DNA of 8,365 nt from an uncultured Romboutsia sp. (GTDB lineage Bacteria; Bacillota; Clostridia; Peptostreptococcales; Peptostreptococcaceae): the NCBI GenBank assembly GCA_937907205.1, contig CALESE010000084.1, positions 1-8,365 on the forward strand. Reading direction: 5' to 3'. The notes below the pieces were generated by a model that was not told the origin of the DNA, ran no database searches, and was given only the letters and a program-made list of their open reading frames with translations. The position numbers and the translations under genes were made by a program. Below, in pieces: positions 6,027 to 8,365 of the stretch (within the stretch, counting starts at the first letter, position 1; the number at the start of each line of letters is the position of its first letter).

Positions 6027-8357
6027 TTATTTAATAAAGTACTCAAATATTGCTTTATTACCTTCTTGTGTAATAAATACTTTTTCTTTATTTATAAATA
6101 CTTCATTTATGCTATAATCATTTATTATAAATTTTAATTTATTATACTTTATACCATATTTATCATTAATTAAATCAATTTTTATGTTTAAATTTTCTTT
6201 ATTTTCTATATAAATTTTATATAAATTAAATATACCTTCTCTATATTTAAAGCTTTCATTATCATCTTGGTAGTGAATATAATCTATTTCACTATCTTTA
6301 TCTAAATATAAATCTAAAGTTAGTGTATCTACGTCTTTTTCCCCAATATAGTTTAGTTCTGGATAATTTGGTATTATACTTCCATATTTTATATAAATAG
6401 GGCATATATCAATAGGTGTTTCTTTTATTATATATTGACCTCCATCATAAATTTCTTTAGTCCAATAGTCTACCCACTTATTTCCTTTAGGTAAATATAC
6501 TATTCTTGCTTTTTTTCCTTGTTCAAGTACTGGTGCTACCATTATATTTTCACCACAAAGGAATTGATCATTTATTTCATATGTTTTACTATCATCTTGA
6601 TAATGTAATAATAACGGTCTAATTAAAGGAAGTCCATCACTTTCACCTTTATAAAAATTATCGTATATATAAGGAATTAATTTATATCTCAATTTGACAT
6701 ATTTTCTATATATATCTTCAGTATTCTTATCAAAAGCCCACGGCTCTTGATCTCTTGAATATATAATAGTATGATTTCTAAATAATGGAGTAAAGGCTCC
6801 TACTTGAACCCATCTACTTAACAATTCTGCTGTACAGTCATAACCAAATCCACCTACGTCAGTTCCACAAAATGACATTCCACTAATTCCTAAGTTCATA
6901 AGCATTGGTACGCTCATTCTTAAATGTTCCCAAGTACTTTGGTTATCTCCAGTCCAAACTGTTGAATATTTTTGAGTTCCTGAGTAACATGCTCTTGTTA
7001 TTACAAATGGTCTTTTATTAGTATTTCTTTTTATACCTTCATATGTAGCCTTACTCATCATATGCCCATAAACATTATGGATTTCTTTATGGTCTAATAT
7101 ATTACCATCTTCATTAAACTTAATATCATCTGGTAGTGGTCCATTAAAGCTAGCTGGTTCATTCATATCATTCCATACTCCAGTTACTCCAATATCCATA
7201 AGTATTTCTTGATTTTTTGACCACCATTTTCTAACTTTACTATTCATAAAATCTGGAAATACAGCATTTCCTGGCCATACCCAATTTGTATAGACTATTC
7301 CATTTTTATCAGTTGCAAAGTATCCATTTTCTAATCCTTCATCATAAATAGAATATCCTTTATCAACTTTTACCCCTGGATCTATTATTGTGACTAATTT
7401 AAATCCATCATTTTTAAGATTAGTTATCATTTTTTTAGGATTATTAAATTTATTTTTATCCCATGTAAATACCCTAAAGTCATCCATATATTCTATATCT
7501 AAATATAGAACATCACAAGGTATATCCTTTTTTCTAAACTTATTTGCTATATCAAGTAAATTACTTTCAGGACAATATGCCCATCTACATTGCTGGTAAC
7601 CTAATGTCCACATTTGTGGAAGAGGTGTAGTTCCTGTTAAATATGTATATCCTTTTATTACATTCTTTACAGTTGGTCCATAAATAAAATAATAATCTAT
7701 ATTTCCATCTACAGCTGCAAAATAGTAATAATTAGAATTTTCTTTTCCTAAATCAAAATGAGTTTCAAAAGTATTATCAAAGAATATACCAAAAGCTTCT
7801 TCATCTTTAAGTGTTATAAAAAATGGTATTGATTTATATAATTTTTCATATGTCTCTCCATGTGGAGTAGGATCATCTGTATTCCAGTTTACATAGTGAC
7901 ATCCTTTCTTATTTAAATGACCTGTTTTTTCCCCAAATCCATAAAAATACATATCATCTTCTAGTTTTTTAGGTATAAATACTTTATACTCCATATGCTC
8001 ATTAACTTTATGACCTTCTTGAGTTGCTATATCCAACCTGCCTGCACAATTTTTTATAAATGGATCCCTTATACCTCTGTAATCTTCACAAATTATTTTC
8101 TTATTTTTATTATATATATCAATCTTAAATTCATCATAAATTTTAACAATTAACTCTTCAGTACTTATTTCAATAAACTCTTTTAATTTACTTACTTCAA
8201 TTTTACACTTATCTACTTTTAAATTTTCTATTGCTTTTGAATTTCTTCTATTTATATTTATATTTGAAAAGAAATTTATTATATATGGATTTATTATTTC
8301 TATAACTGCAGATTTATTTTCAAATTCTATGCTAATTATATTATTTTTTATGATAAA
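6027..8357 (-). CDS. GH31 family alpha-glucosidase, 5' end unresolved
   Basis: Glycoside hydrolase of family 31, probably a cytoplasmic alpha-glucosidase acting on short alpha-glucosides; no signal peptide is seen. The open frame has 776 residues. Residues 1 to ~200 look like the N-terminal beta-sandwich, including 'YGFGEKTGHLNKKG'. The TIM barrel holds the catalytic nucleophile D397 in 'GVWNDMNEPA' and the acid/base D471 in 'WTGDNQSTWEHL', plus 'GTDVGGFG' and 'PLFRNHT'. The C-terminal part has 'IRPLLLHYQDD', 'CGENIMVAPVL' and a DUF5110-like sandwich near 'LDLYLDKD'. The 5' end is odd: the only usual start in frame is TTG at 8036, which would remove 107 residues that read as N-domain and lacks a spaced ribosome binding site. 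Upstream the frame is open to 8357 and meets TAA at 8358-8360 without any ATG, GTG or TTG. A rare start, or a frameshift near the A6 tract at 8344-8349, is possible. Exact substrate unknown. Confidence 0.9.
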   Translation of the reverse strand, partial: FIIKNNIISIEFENKSAVIEIINPYIINFFSNININRRNSKAIENLKVDKCKIEVSKLKEFIEISTEELIVKIYDEFKIDIYNKNKKIICEDYRGIRDPFIKNCAGRLDIATQEGHKVNEHMEYKVFIPKKLEDDMYFYGFGEKTGHLNKKGCHYVNWNTDDPTPHGETYEKLYKSIPFFITLKDEEAFGIFFDNTFETHFDLGKENSNYYYFAAVDGNIDYYFIYGPTVKNVIKGYTYLTGTTPLPQMWTLGYQQCRWAYCPESNLLDIANKFRKKDIPCDVLYLDIEYMDDFRVFTWDKNKFNNPKKMITNLKNDGFKLVTIIDPGVKVDKGYSIYDEGLENGYFATDKNGIVYTNWVWPGNAVFPDFMNSKVRKWWSKNQEILMDIGVTGVWNDMNEPASFNGPLPDDIKFNEDGNILDHKEIHNVYGHMMSKATYEGIKRNTNKRPFVITRACYSGTQKYSTVWTGDNQSTWEHLRMSVPMLMNLGISGMSFCGTDVGGFGYDCTAELLSRWVQVGAFTPLFRNHTIIYSRDQEPWAFDKNTEDIYRKYVKLRYKLIPYIYDNFYKGESDGLPLIRPLLLHYQDDSKTYEINDQFLCGENIMVAPVLEQGKKARIVYLPKGNKWVDYWTKEIYDGGQYIIKETPIDICPIYIKYGSIIPNYPELNYIGEKDVDTLTLDLYLDKDSEIDYIHYQDDNESFKYREGIFNLYKIYIENKENLNIKIDLINDKYGIKYNKLKFIINDYSINEVFINKEKVFITQEGNKAIFEYFIK

Positions 8358-8365
8358 TTATAATA

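Noticed and set aside
5797..6117. Plus-strand 106-codon open frame
   Set aside because: It covers the terminator, the BFD-like gene and the GH31 3' end on the opposite strand; its hydrophobic look comes from antisense of AT-rich coding DNA.
7390..7599. Plus-strand 69-codon open frame
   Set aside because: It is entirely antisense to the GH31 catalytic barrel and has no start signals.
8034..8036. TTG at 8036 as the GH31 start
   Set aside because: It would delete about half of the N-terminal domain, the upstream 107 codons are open and protein-like, and there is no spaced ribosome binding site before it.
1..8365. CRISPR array, insertion sequence, tRNA or rRNA
   Set aside because: No regularly spaced repeats, no transposase-like frame or terminal inverted repeats, and no tRNA cloverleaf or rRNA-like GC-rich stretch were seen on either strand.

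Overview
The window is about 27% GC, has strong A/T third-position bias, and carries Gram-positive style Shine-Dalgarno sites and A-tract/T-tract hairpin terminators. The gene content and order (prmA, rsmE, mtaB, then rpsU-yqeY) are the conserved Firmicutes block that follows dnaJ in Bacillus subtilis. With a short BFD-type [2Fe-2S] protein and very AT-rich coding, this points to a clostridial anaerobe, most likely Peptostreptococcaceae (Clostridioides, Paraclostridium or Romboutsia relatives). The family placement is from recalled gene content, not from a search.

Layout, left to right. (1) Positions 2-820 hold the 3' part of an unrecognised plus-strand gene, the only plus-strand gene here. 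It converges on tspO, and a 23-bp perfect hairpin (818-867) serves both; both stop codons lie inside its stem. (2) tspO (857-1354) is a TspO/MBR membrane protein with its own weak promoter. (3) yqeY and rpsU (1471-2122) form a two-gene unit with a textbook sigma-A promoter (TTGAAA-17-TATAAT), a structured leader and a strong terminator. (4) A HIT-family protein, mtaB, rsmE and prmA (2295-5663) form a tightly packed minus-strand operon read prmA to HIT, with stop/start contacts of 8 nt or less between the first three. (5) A BFD-like iron-sulfur protein and a GH31 alpha-glucosidase (5817-8357) form another minus-strand unit, read GH31 first and ended by a hairpin at 5777-5811. The GH31 5' end is unresolved at the right edge.

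How they work together. The central block is a translation-maintenance cluster. PrmA methylates ribosomal protein L11, RsmE methylates 16S rRNA, MtaB matures tRNA position 37, S21 is a small-subunit protein, and YqeY resembles the tRNA-binding part of the GatB amidotransferase subunit. No promoter or terminator is visible between HIT and prmA. The rpsU promoter allows S21 and YqeY to be made independently, although read-through from HIT is possible because no terminator is seen after HIT. GH31-bfd, tspO and the left-edge gene look functionally unrelated.

I do not see a CRISPR array, mobile element, tRNA, rRNA or clear novel multi-gene system. The points most worth following are the broken or non-canonical 5' end of the GH31 gene beside an A6 tract, the unidentified left-edge gene, and the rpsU leader with an in-frame upstream start codon.
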